A stretch of 64,000 nt of DNA from Haoranjiania flava (lineage in GTDB: Bacteria > Bacteroidota > Bacteroidia > Chitinophagales > Chitinophagaceae): contig NZ_JAOTPL010000002.1 of NCBI RefSeq assembly GCF_025631005.1, positions 186,001 through 250,000 of the forward strand, given 5' to 3'. Under the pieces are notes generated by a model, which saw nothing but the letters and a program-made list of their open reading frames with translations, was not told the DNA's origin and did no database searches. Positions 26,166 to 34,633 of the stretch are shown here, piece after piece; the first letter of the stretch is position 1; every line of letters starts with the position of its first letter. The translations under genes were made by a program, and so were the position numbers.

Positions 26166-27269
26166 TCAACTATAATAATGTATTGAATTGGTAGAGATTT
26201 CCGTTTTCAAGACGGCAAAGGTACTAAAATTTGATCGTAAAATATCAAATAAAAGTTCAATAGTATATTGTTCGCTCTCATAATGGCCAATGTCTGCAAT
26301 CACAATTTTATTGTCTGCATCAAAGAATTCGTGGTATTTCACATCGGCGGTGATGTAAAAATCTGCCTGCAGCTTTTTTGCCTGGCTGATGAGGAAGGCG
26401 CCCGAACCTCCGCAGAGCGCAACTGTTTTTACCGGCCGGCCTCTGAGTTTTGTATGCCTGATGACTTGCAGGTTGAACTTTTGTTTTACATAAGCAAGAA
26501 AGTCTTCCTCGCTCATTTCCTGCCGCAGTTCACCAACCATGCCCGCCCCGGTATCCTGGCTCCTGTTGAGCAATGGTGTAATGTTGTGGGCAACCTCTTC
26601 GTAATAGCCAATATTTTTAAGGTCTTCCAGCAGCTTCTGAATGTTTACATGCTCGGGCAGCAGGCATTCAATCTTTGTTTCATGCACAGCTTCCCGCTTG
26701 CCGCCTGCTTCGCCTATCCTGGGATCCGCCTGCTCATTAGGTTTAAATGAGCCTGTACCATCATGCGAAAAGCTGCACTCTGAATAGTTGCCGATATTGC
26801 CGGCACCATTCTGAAATAAAACTTTCTTTACTTCTTCGGCGAACTTTACAGGTGCATAAGTGGAGAATTGCCTCAAAGCCCCATATTTTTCAGAAAGCAC
26901 TTTAGTATTTTCAAGCCCTAAGACATCCGCCATTTTTTTACTCACGCCTTTTACCACATTATCCAGATTGGTATGTATGGCATAGATGGCAATATCATTT
27001 TTTAAAGCGGCTATTACCGTTCGTTCAACATAATTATTGCCGTTAAGTTTTTTCAAGCCCGAGAAGATTACCGGGTGATGCGATACGACCAGGTTGCAGC
27101 CTTTATGTTTAGCTTCCTCTACCGTGGCTTCAAGGGTGTCCAGCGTGCACAGTACGCCGGTGCATTCCCATTCCGGGCTTCCGGTAAGCAGGCCGCAATT
27201 GTCGTAGCTCTCCTGGTACACAGGCGCAGCAAAGCTTTCCAACACATGGACAATATCTTTTATCTGCAT
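26166..27269 (-). CDS. Nif3-like dinuclear metal centre protein
   Basis: A 367-residue member of the Nif3/YbgI (GTP cyclohydrolase I type 2-like) family. The metal ligands are visible: LVVSHHPVIFSGLK (His-His), YAIHTNLDNV, and the C-terminal VIADIGHYESEQ (His and Glu). An inserted PII-like domain (about 130-235) makes it the long form. The family forms hexamers with a two-metal site, and its enzymatic role is not settled. The start is ATG at 27269. The gene begins 6 bases after the mqnD stop, so the four leftward genes mqnB, mqnD, this and the zinc ribbon may be one operon. Confidence 0.92.
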   Translation of the reverse strand: MQIKDIVHVLESFAAPVYQESYDNCGLLTGSPEWECTGVLCTLDTLEATVEEAKHKGCNLVVSHHPVIFSGLKKLNGNNYVERTVIAALKNDIAIYAIHTNLDNVVKGVSKKMADVLGLENTKVLSEKYGALRQFSTYAPVKFAEEVKKVLFQNGAGNIGNYSECSFSHDGTGSFKPNEQADPRIGEAGGKREAVHETKIECLLPEHVNIQKLLEDLKNIGYYEEVAHNITPLLNRSQDTGAGMVGELRQEMSEEDFLAYVKQKFNLQVIRHTKLRGRPVKTVALCGGSGAFLISQAKKLQADFYITADVKYHEFFDADNKIVIADIGHYESEQYTIELLFDILRSNFSTFAVLKTEISTNSIHYYS

Positions 27270-27275
27270 AGGTGC

Positions 27276-28127
27276 TTAATGTTTCAGGTAAAGGTCTTTG
27301 GCAAAAATATCGTCATAGCCTATAGAAAAGTCCTGGTGGTCTGTTTTATATACATCGAGCAGGCTCCTGACTGCGTCGCGTCCGGTTTTGCCAATCTTGA
27401 AAGAAAAAGAATTTACATAAAATAAAATATGCTCTTTTATCACATCTTCACTCATTTCCTGTGCATGCTGTTTTACATAGTCAGATAATTTCTCCCTGTC
27501 GTTTACATAGGCATGCTCCAGGCTGGATGTGATAAGGCTGTCTACTTTTTTCATTACATTCACAGGAATGTTCCTGCGGGCCACAATGCCGCCTAAGGGT
27601 ATTGGCTGGTGTGTCTGCACTTCCCAGTAATCGCCAAGGTCCAGCACCCTGTGCAAGCCTTTATCGGCATAGGTAAAACGGCTCTCGTGGATAATAACGC
27701 CCAGCCCATTGCCCTGCAAAACAAAATCTTCAATCTCGTGAAATACTTTGTATACTTTGTTTTTAGCCTCCGGGAATGCTTTGGAAAACAGCAGGTTTGC
27801 TGTGGTGTTTTCGCCTGGGATAGCAATGGTATAGTTTTTTATGTCTTCTAATTCAATAGGCTCTTTAGATATCAGTAAGGGGCCAACTCCGTTACCTAAT
27901 GCGCCGCCGCCGTTTAATACAACATAATGTTTCAACGCCTTAGGAAGTGCGCCATAGCTGATCTTAGAAAAGTCAAGCTTGCTCTCAAAGGCCCATTTAT
28001 TCAGGGTTTCCACATCTTCAAGCACAGGCTCAAACTCAATACCTTCCGTTTCAATTTTACCGTTTACCAACGCATCAAAAATAAAAGTGTCGTTAGGGCA
28101 GGGGCTGAAACCAAGTGTGTATCTCAT
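27276..28127 (-). CDS. mqnD: 1,4-dihydroxy-6-naphthoate synthase
   Basis: MqnD converts cyclic dehypoxanthinyl futalosine to 1,4-dihydroxy-6-naphthoate in the futalosine menaquinone route. The 283-residue protein opens with MRYTLGFSPCPNDTFIFDALVNGKI, the conserved start of the family, with SPCPND in the active site. Further marks are ISYGALPKAL and VIIHESRFTYADKGL. The frame is open 27 codons upstream, but the ATG at 28127 fits the family and is preceded by CTAAAAATATACGA, the shared leader motif. mqnB lies just upstream. Confidence 0.94.
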   Translation of the reverse strand: MRYTLGFSPCPNDTFIFDALVNGKIETEGIEFEPVLEDVETLNKWAFESKLDFSKISYGALPKALKHYVVLNGGGALGNGVGPLLISKEPIELEDIKNYTIAIPGENTTANLLFSKAFPEAKNKVYKVFHEIEDFVLQGNGLGVIIHESRFTYADKGLHRVLDLGDYWEVQTHQPIPLGGIVARRNIPVNVMKKVDSLITSSLEHAYVNDREKLSDYVKQHAQEMSEDVIKEHILFYVNSFSFKIGKTGRDAVRSLLDVYKTDHQDFSIGYDDIFAKDLYLKH

Positions 28128-28252
28128 TCGTATATTTTTAGTTTTTAATTTTTTACCGATCGTTTTCCGCAAATTTCCTCTACAGGAAATTGTATGCTTC
28201 GCTTTCATCTACGTATTTAATTTCTAATACGGCCTTAGCATAGCTGGCAAAT

Positions 28253-28903
28253 TTACGTGTTAATTTTATTTAAATAATCAATAATGATATTTGTCATATT
28301 CTCCAAAGTCTGTTGTATACGCCATTGAGACTTGTCACGTACACCTACTTGGTTTGATATGCCCCTGATCTGTAAAAAAGGAATTTTTCTTTGCAGGCAT
28401 ACGTAGTGAAACGGCGCTCCTTCCATAGATTCTATTGAGGCGTTGTATTTATTTTTCAAATGCATTATGCGGTCTTCCCGCGTAGTGATCTCATCTACGG
28501 TCAAAGCTTTTACGGTAGGGATGTTGGTAATATTGTACTGTTCGAGCCAGGGGTTGGGCAGTTTTTTTAGGGTAAAAGGAAAAGCGTCAGCATCGGCAAA
28601 GCCATTATCAAAAATATCTTTCCATTCGCCGTTCTCTTCCACGCCCAGCGAGCCCAGGCAATCACTTTCAGCCAGTACTACTTTACCGATAGCTGCCTGT
28701 GTGTCAAAAGTTCCTGCGATGCCGCACTGGATCAACAGGTCGGGTGTCTGCTCAAACAATAATTTTGCAAGTGAAAAAGCGCTCTGCAGTATACCAACGC
28801 CGGATGTATGATAGGTGACAGAAATATTGCGGTTGATCTCTGCTGTGCGTTGTACAAGCAGCTTTGATTCCAGAGCCGTTGCGGAAGTGATAATAATATT
28901 CAT
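28253..28903 (-). CDS. mqnB: Futalosine hydrolase
   Basis: MqnB splits futalosine into hypoxanthine and dehypoxanthine futalosine in menaquinone synthesis. The 216-residue protein belongs to the nucleoside phosphorylase/hydrolase family (MTAN-like): GIAGTFDTQAAIGKVVLAES, MEGAPFHYVCLQ (the ribose-binding Met-Glu) and the late RGISNQVG, where the catalytic Asp of MTAN is replaced by Asn, a feature of this subgroup. Start is the ATG at 28903. A TTG three codons upstream is less likely. The neighbour mqnD acts in the same pathway. Confidence 0.92.
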   Translation of the reverse strand: MNIIITSATALESKLLVQRTAEINRNISVTYHTSGVGILQSAFSLAKLLFEQTPDLLIQCGIAGTFDTQAAIGKVVLAESDCLGSLGVEENGEWKDIFDNGFADADAFPFTLKKLPNPWLEQYNITNIPTVKALTVDEITTREDRIMHLKNKYNASIESMEGAPFHYVCLQRKIPFLQIRGISNQVGVRDKSQWRIQQTLENMTNIIIDYLNKINT

Positions 28904-28957
28904 GCCCGTCAAAAATAATGAAAATCACAAACGCCGGCAAAGGTTTAAACTTTTATT

Positions 28958-28965
28958 TACCTTTG
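28958..28965 (+). promoter_or_regulatory. Possible -7 box for the pterin gene cluster
   Basis: TACCTTTG ends 19 bases before the ATG at 28985. No clear -33 TTTG is seen at the right distance. Confidence 0.35.
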
Positions 28966-28984
28966 CAAAAATTTCAACACGGAA

Positions 28985-29395
28985 ATGTTTTATTTAACGA
29001 GAAAGGAACAATTTAATTCAGCACATAAATTGTATAATCCTAATTGGAGCAGGGAAAAGAACGAGGAGGTTTTCGGGCCCTGTGCCAATGAAAACTGGCA
29101 TGGCCACAACTTTGACCTTTTTATTACAGTTAAAGGCAAGCCTGACCCGGACACCGGTTTTGTAATGAATGCCAAAGACCTGGGTGCAATTATTAAAGAT
29201 AAGATCATAGAAAAATTAGACCATAAGAACCTCAACCTGGAAGTAGATTTTCTCAAAGACAAATTGTGCAGCGTGGAAACAATCGCTTTCGGCATCTGGA
29301 ATGAAATGGAAAAATGCCTTCCGGAAAACGTGCAAATGCATTGCGTGCGCCTGCATGAAACACAGAAGATCTATGTAGAGTATTTTGGTGAATAA
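28985..29395 (+). CDS. 6-pyruvoyl-tetrahydropterin synthase family protein, paralogue 1
   Basis: A 136-residue T-fold enzyme of the PTPS/QueD family. It has the three zinc histidines (FNSAHKL, WHGHNFD), the catalytic Cys in FGPCANENWHGH, and LDHKNLNLEV for substrate binding. Family members turn 7,8-dihydroneopterin triphosphate into 6-pyruvoyl-tetrahydropterin or, as QueD, into 6-carboxy-tetrahydropterin for queuosine. It starts a rightward group with a second paralogue 11 bases on and folE after that. Which paralogue is QueD-like cannot be settled by eye. This one is less like the animal PTPS than its neighbour. Confidence 0.9.
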   Translation: MFYLTRKEQFNSAHKLYNPNWSREKNEEVFGPCANENWHGHNFDLFITVKGKPDPDTGFVMNAKDLGAIIKDKIIEKLDHKNLNLEVDFLKDKLCSVETIAFGIWNEMEKCLPENVQMHCVRLHETQKIYVEYFGE

Positions 29396-29406
29396 AACAG
29401 TAGAAA

Positions 29407-29814
29407 ATGAACAGAGTATCGGTTTACAGAGTAGAACATTTTAATGCCGCACACCAGTTGAACGTGAATAGCTGGCCGGTAGAAAAAAATAAAGAAATTT
29501 TCGGCAAATGCAACAATCCTTTATTTCACGGACATAACTATGAAGTGCATGCGCGCGTTACCGGCGAAGTAGACCCTGTAACGGGCTATGTAATAGACAT
29601 GAAAATTCTGGGCGAAATCTTAAGTGATGTGCTTTTAGAGTTCGACCACAAAAACCTGAACCTGGACCTGGAAGAATTTAAAACACTGAACCCTACTGCA
29701 GAGAACATCATCATTGTATTGTATAACAAGCTGAAGAAACGTTTAGACCCTGCTTTAGACCTTCACCTCCGCCTATATGAAACCGACAATAACTTTGTAG
29801 AATACCCTGCATAA
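29407..29814 (+). CDS. 6-pyruvoyl-tetrahydropterin synthase family protein, paralogue 2
   Basis: A 135-residue T-fold enzyme. Zinc ligands are in FNAAHQL and FHGHNYEV, and the catalytic Cys is in FGKCNNPLFHGHNYEV. GEVDPVTGYVIDM, FDHKNLNLDL and the C-terminal YETDNNFVEYP closely follow the pattern known for true 6-pyruvoyl-tetrahydropterin synthases (CNNPxxHGHNY, ETDNN). The gene is 11 bases after paralogue 1 and 30 bases before folE, which makes the substrate of this enzyme. A tetrahydropterin pathway is a reasonable inference. Confidence 0.9.
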   Translation: MNRVSVYRVEHFNAAHQLNVNSWPVEKNKEIFGKCNNPLFHGHNYEVHARVTGEVDPVTGYVIDMKILGEILSDVLLEFDHKNLNLDLEEFKTLNPTAENIIIVLYNKLKKRLDPALDLHLRLYETDNNFVEYPA

Positions 29815-29844
29815 GATCTTTCTAAAACTTATAATTTTTAAAAA

Positions 29845-30444
29845 GTGGCTTACATAAAGAAAGAAGAATACGACGAGCAGATAACCGGCGAGATGGCCGT
29901 GGCATATAAAAATATTTTGAACCTGATAGGTGAAGACGCCGAGAGGGAAGGACTTCTTAAAACACCCGAAAGAGTAGCCAAAGCTATGCAATACCTTACC
30001 CAGGGCTACTCACAGAACGCAGTAGACATACTTAACTCTGCCAAGTTCCACGAAGACATCAGTGAAATGGTGATTGTAAAAGATATTGAACTCTACAGCC
30101 TATGCGAACATCATATGCTGCCATTCGTTGGAAAAGCGCATGTGGCCTACATTCCAAACGGCTGGATTACAGGGTTGAGCAAGATAGGGCGGGTGGTAGA
30201 TGTGTATTCAAAACGCCTGCAGGTGCAGGAAAGGCTTACGGTACAGATACTGGACGCCATTAAAGAAGCGCTGAACCCCATAGGAGCAGCAGTGGTAATC
30301 GAAGCCAGGCACATGTGTATGATGATGCGTGGCGTAAGCAAACAAAATTCCATAACCACCACTTCTGCATTCTCAGGCGAGTTTCACAAAGACAGGACAC
30401 GTAGCGAGTTTTTAAGGCTTATCCGTTCAAACCCGCTTCAGTAA
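29845..30444 (+). CDS. folE: GTP cyclohydrolase I
   Basis: Makes 7,8-dihydroneopterin triphosphate from GTP for folate and pterin synthesis. The 199-residue protein has the zinc and catalytic residues of FolE: YSLCEHHMLPFVGKAHVAYIP (Cys and His ligands), GLSKIGRVVDVYSKRLQVQERLT, and ARHMCMMMRGVSKQNS with the second Cys. The start appears to be GTG at 29845, giving MAYIKKEEYDE. The next ATG (29893) would remove part of the N-terminal helix. It is the third gene of the pterin group, and both PTPS paralogues use its product. Confidence 0.95.
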   Translation: MAYIKKEEYDEQITGEMAVAYKNILNLIGEDAEREGLLKTPERVAKAMQYLTQGYSQNAVDILNSAKFHEDISEMVIVKDIELYSLCEHHMLPFVGKAHVAYIPNGWITGLSKIGRVVDVYSKRLQVQERLTVQILDAIKEALNPIGAAVVIEARHMCMMMRGVSKQNSITTTSAFSGEFHKDRTRSEFLRLIRSNPLQ

Positions 30445-30525
30445 AACTTTTGACGAAGCAATACATAATTATGTATCTTTCACACCAATACGGCTAAGTA
30501 TCAGGCAAACATTAAAAAAGATATA

Positions 30526-30736
30526 CGAATGAAACGCTCCTGATAATGTTTCCGCACAAAGGGGAATGTATAATCAGAGCGTCCACGAGACAAAAACATT
30601 AGCCGCAGAGCGGCGCACTTAAAATTATACCGAATGAAACGCTCCTGATAATGTTTCCGCACAAAGGGGAATGTATAATCAGAGCGTTCCACGAGACAAA
30701 AACATTAGCCGCAGAGCGGCGCACTTAAAATTATAC
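30526..30736 (+). repeat. Two tandem hairpin repeats ending at the fabD start (E1, E2)
   Basis: Copies 30526-30630 and 30631-30736 are identical except for one T. Each has left arm GAAACGCTCCTGAT and right arm ATCAGAGCGTTCC with one bulge, then ACAAAAACATTA and the hairpin GCCGCAGAGCGGC (30602-30614, 30708-30720). The first bases CGAATGAAAC recur a third time as the fabD start (30737-30746). The left arm reads ATG AAA CGC TCC TGA. Confidence 0.88.
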
Positions 30737-30739
30737 CGA

Positions 30740-31633
30740 ATGAAACACGCATATGTATTCCCCGGCCAGGGATCTCAATTCACCGGGATGGGAAAAGAAT
30801 TGTATGAAAATAATGCTGAAGCAAAAGCTTTATTTGAAAAGGCAAATGAGATACTCGGATTTCGCATCAGCGATATTATGTTCAACGGTACGACAGATGA
30901 GCTGAAAGAAACAAAAGTAACCCAGCCTGCTATTTTTATACATTCGGTTGTTGCATTCAAATGCGCCGGAAATTTGCAGCCAGACATGGTTGCAGGTCAT
31001 TCGCTCGGCGAATTTTCTGCCCTGGTAGCTAATGAAACGTTGTCTTTTGAAGATGCGCTGCGGCTTGTAAGCATTCGCGCGCAGGCTATGCAGAAAGCCT
31101 GTGAGCAAAACGCTTCTACTATGGCTGCCGTACTGGCTTTACCGGATGATAAAGTGGTGGAGATATGCAATAAAGTACAGAATGAAACAGGCGAAATAGT
31201 AGTAGCTGCTAATTTCAATTGCCCCGGTCAATTGGTTATCAGCGGATCGCAGAAGGGTATTGAAAAAGCCTGTGAGGAAATGAAGGCAGCAGGAGCAAAA
31301 CGAGCATTGGTATTGCCTGTAAGCGGTGCGTTTCACTCGCCATTTATGGAGCCCGCCAGGGAGGAGCTCGCTAAAGCCATAAACGAAACCACTTTCAGAG
31401 AGCCTGTAGTACCTGTTTACCAAAATGTAGCTGCAATTCCGGTAACTAACCCGGATGAGATAAAGTCTAACCTCATTGCCCAGCTTACAGGCGCCGTAAA
31501 ATGGACGCAGAGTGTAGAAGCTATGATAGCAGACGGCGCTGCACGCTTCACAGAAGCAGGGCCCGGCAAAGTTTTACAGGGGCTGATCAGCAAGATCAAT
31601 AAAGAGGTTGCTGTTGACGGCATCGGAGGCTAA
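30740..31633 (+). CDS. fabD: Malonyl-CoA:ACP transacylase
   Basis: Loads malonyl groups on acyl carrier protein for fatty acid synthesis. The 297-residue protein has FPGQGSQFTGMG at the N-terminus, nucleophile S88 in GHSLGEFSALV, catalytic His in SGAFHSPFM, and GPGKVLQGL near the end. The frame is open 23 codons upstream through the second repeat unit, but MKHAYVFPGQGSQ at 30740 is the family start. It is preceded by TTAAAATTATACCGA. The repeat pair directly upstream duplicates the start-codon context and might affect initiation. It overlaps the end of the convergent metallo-hydrolase gene by 4 bases. Confidence 0.96.
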   Translation: MKHAYVFPGQGSQFTGMGKELYENNAEAKALFEKANEILGFRISDIMFNGTTDELKETKVTQPAIFIHSVVAFKCAGNLQPDMVAGHSLGEFSALVANETLSFEDALRLVSIRAQAMQKACEQNASTMAAVLALPDDKVVEICNKVQNETGEIVVAANFNCPGQLVISGSQKGIEKACEEMKAAGAKRALVLPVSGAFHSPFMEPAREELAKAINETTFREPVVPVYQNVAAIPVTNPDEIKSNLIAQLTGAVKWTQSVEAMIADGAARFTEAGPGKVLQGLISKINKEVAVDGIGG

Positions 31634-32397
31634 TTTATTTGTAGCTGCAAGCCGTCGTACGCCAGGTGCATGTGAGGCGGCAGCTCATTTTCAACCGCTT
31701 CATGTAAGCCAAGCTGGTGGCTGATGTGTGTAAAATAAGCTTGTTTTACTTCAAGGGTCTCCGCCAGCGCTACAGCTTCGCTCAACGTAAAATGCGATAT
31801 GTGCTTTTGTTTGCGCAAAGCCGTAACTACTAATGTTTCAGTACCTTTCAACAGTTCAAGCTGGTCATCTTCAATTTTATTTACATCGGTTAAGTACGCA
31901 AAGTTCCCTATCCGGAATGCTTTTACGGGTAAGAGATAGTGCCAGGCTTCTACAGGTAAGAATGCTATGTCGCCTGTAATAAAAGTTTTATTCTTTTCAA
32001 TAGTATGCATCTCCAGTTCAGGTACGCCGGGATATTTATGATCGCTGAAAGCATAGTCAAACTCACGCTTCAGCCCATTTTGCGTTAAAGCATCTGCATA
32101 CAATTGCATGGGTTTTTTCTGAAAGAAATTATAGGCACGCACATCATCCAGCCCGGCTATATGATCTTTATGGGCGTGTGTGTACACAACGGCATCTAAT
32201 TTTTTATTATTAATGCGCAGCATCTGCTGCCGGAAATCCGGGGTGGTGTCAATTACAACAGTCGTAGTAGCAGACTCAATCAGGATGCTGCTGCGCAGCC
32301 GTTTGTCTTTGAGATTTTCAGAGCGGCATACCTCACAGTCGCAACAGATCATCGGCACGCCGCTGCTGGTGCCGGTGCCGAGAAAAGTTATTTGCAT
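31630..32397 (-). CDS. Metallo-beta-lactamase fold hydrolase, PhnP/RNase Z-like branch
   Basis: A 255-residue cytoplasmic hydrolase. It has MQITFLGTGTSSGVPMICCDC at the N-terminus, with a CCDCEVC cysteine cluster near residues 18-24 that recalls the structural zinc site of PhnP, and the metal motif YTHAHKDHIAGLDDVRAYN (HxHxDH). Later ligands are in LTDVNKIEDDQLELL and THISHQLGLH. PhnP-type enzymes cleave cyclic phosphodiesters, so that activity is plausible but not shown. An alternative ATG is 15 bases upstream (32412). I prefer 32397 because the family begins with this strand. Confidence 0.88.
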   Translation of the reverse strand: MQITFLGTGTSSGVPMICCDCEVCRSENLKDKRLRSSILIESATTTVVIDTTPDFRQQMLRINNKKLDAVVYTHAHKDHIAGLDDVRAYNFFQKKPMQLYADALTQNGLKREFDYAFSDHKYPGVPELEMHTIEKNKTFITGDIAFLPVEAWHYLLPVKAFRIGNFAYLTDVNKIEDDQLELLKGTETLVVTALRKQKHISHFTLSEAVALAETLEVKQAYFTHISHQLGLHEAVENELPPHMHLAYDGLQLQIN

Positions 32398-32433
32398 GCC
32401 GCTGGTATCCATCCTTTAAAATTACATTTTATT

Positions 32434-33009
32434 TCATAAAACCTTTACCCAATTTTCGAGCATTTGCTTACCGTTGGGGGTCATGTAAGATTCCGGGTGA
32501 AACTGCACGGCAGAAATCGGGTATTTTTTATGCCGTAGCGCCATCACCACACCTTCCGCAGTTTGGGAAGTGATCTCAAGACAATCCGGGAATTTATTTT
32601 TAGCTGCTGCCCAGGAGTGATAAAGCCCGGCCAGTACAGGCTGTTGTATATTTTTGAAAAGCACGTCTTCCGCTAATAAAAATATCGCTGACTGCTTTCC
32701 ATGTTGCACGCTGTCAAGATTGTACAAAGCGCCACCGAAAAAATGTACAATATGCTGCAGGCCAAGGCATATGCCCAGTATAGGTTTCAGCGTGTAAAAC
32801 TTTTTCAGCAGTTCATATACGGCAGGGTAATCCTGGGGCAGGCCCGGGCCGGGAGATAATACTATTGCATCATAGCTGCTGCACATATTCAAATCAAAGT
32901 TGCCAACATTTAGCACATTCACCTCCACATCCTGTATTTCTTCAAAAAGCTGAACAAGATTAAAAGTAAAAGAATCGTTATGGTCAATTATTAATATTTT
33001 TGTCTGCAT
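32434..33009 (-). CDS. pabA: Glutamine amidotransferase of aminodeoxychorismate/anthranilate synthase
   Basis: A 191-residue class I amidotransferase. It has LIIDHNDSFTFNLVQLF (start), LSPGPGLPQD (oxyanion strand), nucleophile Cys in ILGICLGLQHI, and His-Glu in VQFHPESYMTPNG. It supplies ammonia to PabB, encoded divergently, so the p-aminobenzoate role is preferred over TrpG. The ATG at 33009 gives the normal N-terminus, and a frame 8 codons longer exists. Only 17 bases separate this ATG from the pabB ATG. Confidence 0.88.
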   Translation of the reverse strand: MQTKILIIDHNDSFTFNLVQLFEEIQDVEVNVLNVGNFDLNMCSSYDAIVLSPGPGLPQDYPAVYELLKKFYTLKPILGICLGLQHIVHFFGGALYNLDSVQHGKQSAIFLLAEDVLFKNIQQPVLAGLYHSWAAAKNKFPDCLEITSQTAEGVVMALRHKKYPISAVQFHPESYMTPNGKQMLENWVKVL

Positions 33010-33026
33010 AATATTATTCCTGCCTG

Positions 33027-33998
33027 ATGACAAAGAAAATCATTTTTGATAAAATGAATGAATTGTACAATAAGAAAATCCCTTTTTTCTTTATTGTTGA
33101 TTATGAAAAAACAGCAGGTGAAGTAATTCCGCTCAGCGAGCTTGCACAATACGGCATCTATTATTCAGCCCCGGGGCAAAGCAATATTGATTTCCAGGCC
33201 AGACATGCGGAAGCGCTGTTGTGGCGCGTGTTTCCGGTATCCAAACAAGATTACAGGCCACAGTTTAATAAGGTGATGCAGGAAATAAAAAGCGGCAACA
33301 CTTACCTGCTAAACCTTACCTGCGCCGCAAAAGTGGAAACCAATTATACCTTGGAAGAATTATTTTATGCCGGAAACGCAAAATATAAATTATATTACAA
33401 AGATCATTTTATACATTTTTCTCCAGAGCCTTTTGTGGTAACAGCACAGGACAGGATTTGTTCCTATCCCATGAAAGGCACTATTGATGCGGCATTGGAG
33501 CATGCCGAAGAACACATCATCAATGATACGAAGGAATTGAATGAACAGTTTACCATTGTAGACCTTATCCGCAACGACCTGAGCATGGTAGCCGCAAATG
33601 TACGCGTAGACAAATTCCGGTACATAGAAAAAATTACTACCAACAACAAAACGCTGCTTTCTGTAAGTTCAAAGATCAGCGGAACACTACGCGAAGAATA
33701 CCGCCACAAGCCCGGCGACCTGTTTGATAAATTGCTGCCCGCCGGATCTATTTGTGGTGCACCTAAGCAAAAAACAATTGAGATTATTGCGAATACCGAA
33801 ACACACCGGCGCGGGTTCTATACAGGTGTCTGGGGAATATTTGATGGTGAAAAAATTGATAGTTGTGTAATCATTCGCTACCTTCAAAGAGAAAATAATA
33901 ACCTTATTTTCAAGAGTGGCGGAGGCATCACCTGCAACAGCAGGTTACAGGCAGAATACCAGGAAATGATTGATAAAATTTATGTACCGGTTTATTGA
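33027..33998 (+). CDS. pabB: Aminodeoxychorismate synthase component I
   Basis: A 323-residue chorismate-binding enzyme making 4-amino-4-deoxychorismate for folate. It lacks most of the N-terminal domain of longer homologues and starts almost directly with the chorismate-binding domain. Marks are IKSGNTYLLNLTCAAKV, YPMKGTID (the loop that in PabB carries Lys in PIKGT), FTIVDLIRNDLSMVA, LLPAGSICGAPKQKTIEII and GGGITCNSRLQAEYQE. The related pabC-like gene overlaps its end. An ATG at 33054 is an alternative start. Confidence 0.92.
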   Translation: MTKKIIFDKMNELYNKKIPFFFIVDYEKTAGEVIPLSELAQYGIYYSAPGQSNIDFQARHAEALLWRVFPVSKQDYRPQFNKVMQEIKSGNTYLLNLTCAAKVETNYTLEELFYAGNAKYKLYYKDHFIHFSPEPFVVTAQDRICSYPMKGTIDAALEHAEEHIINDTKELNEQFTIVDLIRNDLSMVAANVRVDKFRYIEKITTNNKTLLSVSSKISGTLREEYRHKPGDLFDKLLPAGSICGAPKQKTIEIIANTETHRRGFYTGVWGIFDGEKIDSCVIIRYLQRENNNLIFKSGGGITCNSRLQAEYQEMIDKIYVPVY

Positions 33999-34593
33999 AT
34001 CCATCAGATACGGGCAAGGCCGCATGCCATTGCTTTCGCTGCACCAGCAACGTTTTGAGCTGACGCAACGAGCAGCTTTCGGCGCCGTACTTCATCCGCC
34101 TCTTGAACAAATCATCTGTAAGGAGGCAGCCAACATATCCTTTGCAGAAGATACTGTATATAAATGCCGCGTTGTTTATTCCCTTTCACAAATTGATATA
34201 ACTTTTGAAAAGTATGCCCGCAAAGTGATTGAGCGCCTGCGCATAAAAATTGATGACACCATCGACTACAGTTATAAGTATGAAGACAGGAGTAAAATAA
34301 ATAAGCACCTTACAAACGTAAAGGAAAACGAAGATATCCTCATCGTGAAAAAAAACCTGTTGACAGACAGCTCATTTGCCAACATAGCTTTGTACGACGG
34401 AGTGCGCTGGTTTACGCCGAAGTACGCACTGCTGGAAGGTGTGCAGCGCAGGCACTTATTGTCGACAGGCAAGATATTCACAAAAGATATTTACATGAAG
34501 GATTTACCTAAATTTGAAAAGATAAAATTGTTTAATGCTCTTGTGAACTGGGAAGAAGCCTGGCAGCTAAACATTAGTGACATTTTACTCTGA
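33982..34593 (+). CDS. pabC: Aminotransferase class IV, probable aminodeoxychorismate lyase
   Basis: A 203-residue PLP enzyme of fold type IV. It has MYRFIESIRYGQGRMPLLSLHQQRF at the start (the first strand, with the Arg-rich substrate loop), YKYEDRSKINKHL in the region of the catalytic Lys, and ANIALYDGVRWFTPKYALLEGVQRRHLL, the class IV cofactor loop. It overlaps pabB by 17 bases. With PabA and PabB next to it, release of p-aminobenzoate from aminodeoxychorismate is the likely reaction. It is shorter than the usual 270 residues, as in other Bacteroidota. A start at 33970 is possible. Confidence 0.82.
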   Translation: MYRFIESIRYGQGRMPLLSLHQQRFELTQRAAFGAVLHPPLEQIICKEAANISFAEDTVYKCRVVYSLSQIDITFEKYARKVIERLRIKIDDTIDYSYKYEDRSKINKHLTNVKENEDILIVKKNLLTDSSFANIALYDGVRWFTPKYALLEGVQRRHLLSTGKIFTKDIYMKDLPKFEKIKLFNALVNWEEAWQLNISDILL

Positions 34594-34633
34594 ACCATAA
34601 AAAAACAAAATGGCCATAAGCAATGCATAAGAT

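Noticed and set aside
30671..30739. N-terminal extension of fabD (MYNQSV...)
   Set aside because: It is encoded by the second repeat unit. FabD homologues start at MKHAYVFPGQGSQ.
33970..33981. Four-codon longer start of the pabC-like gene
   Set aside because: Possible, but MYRFIESIRYGQ matches the first strand of the family better.
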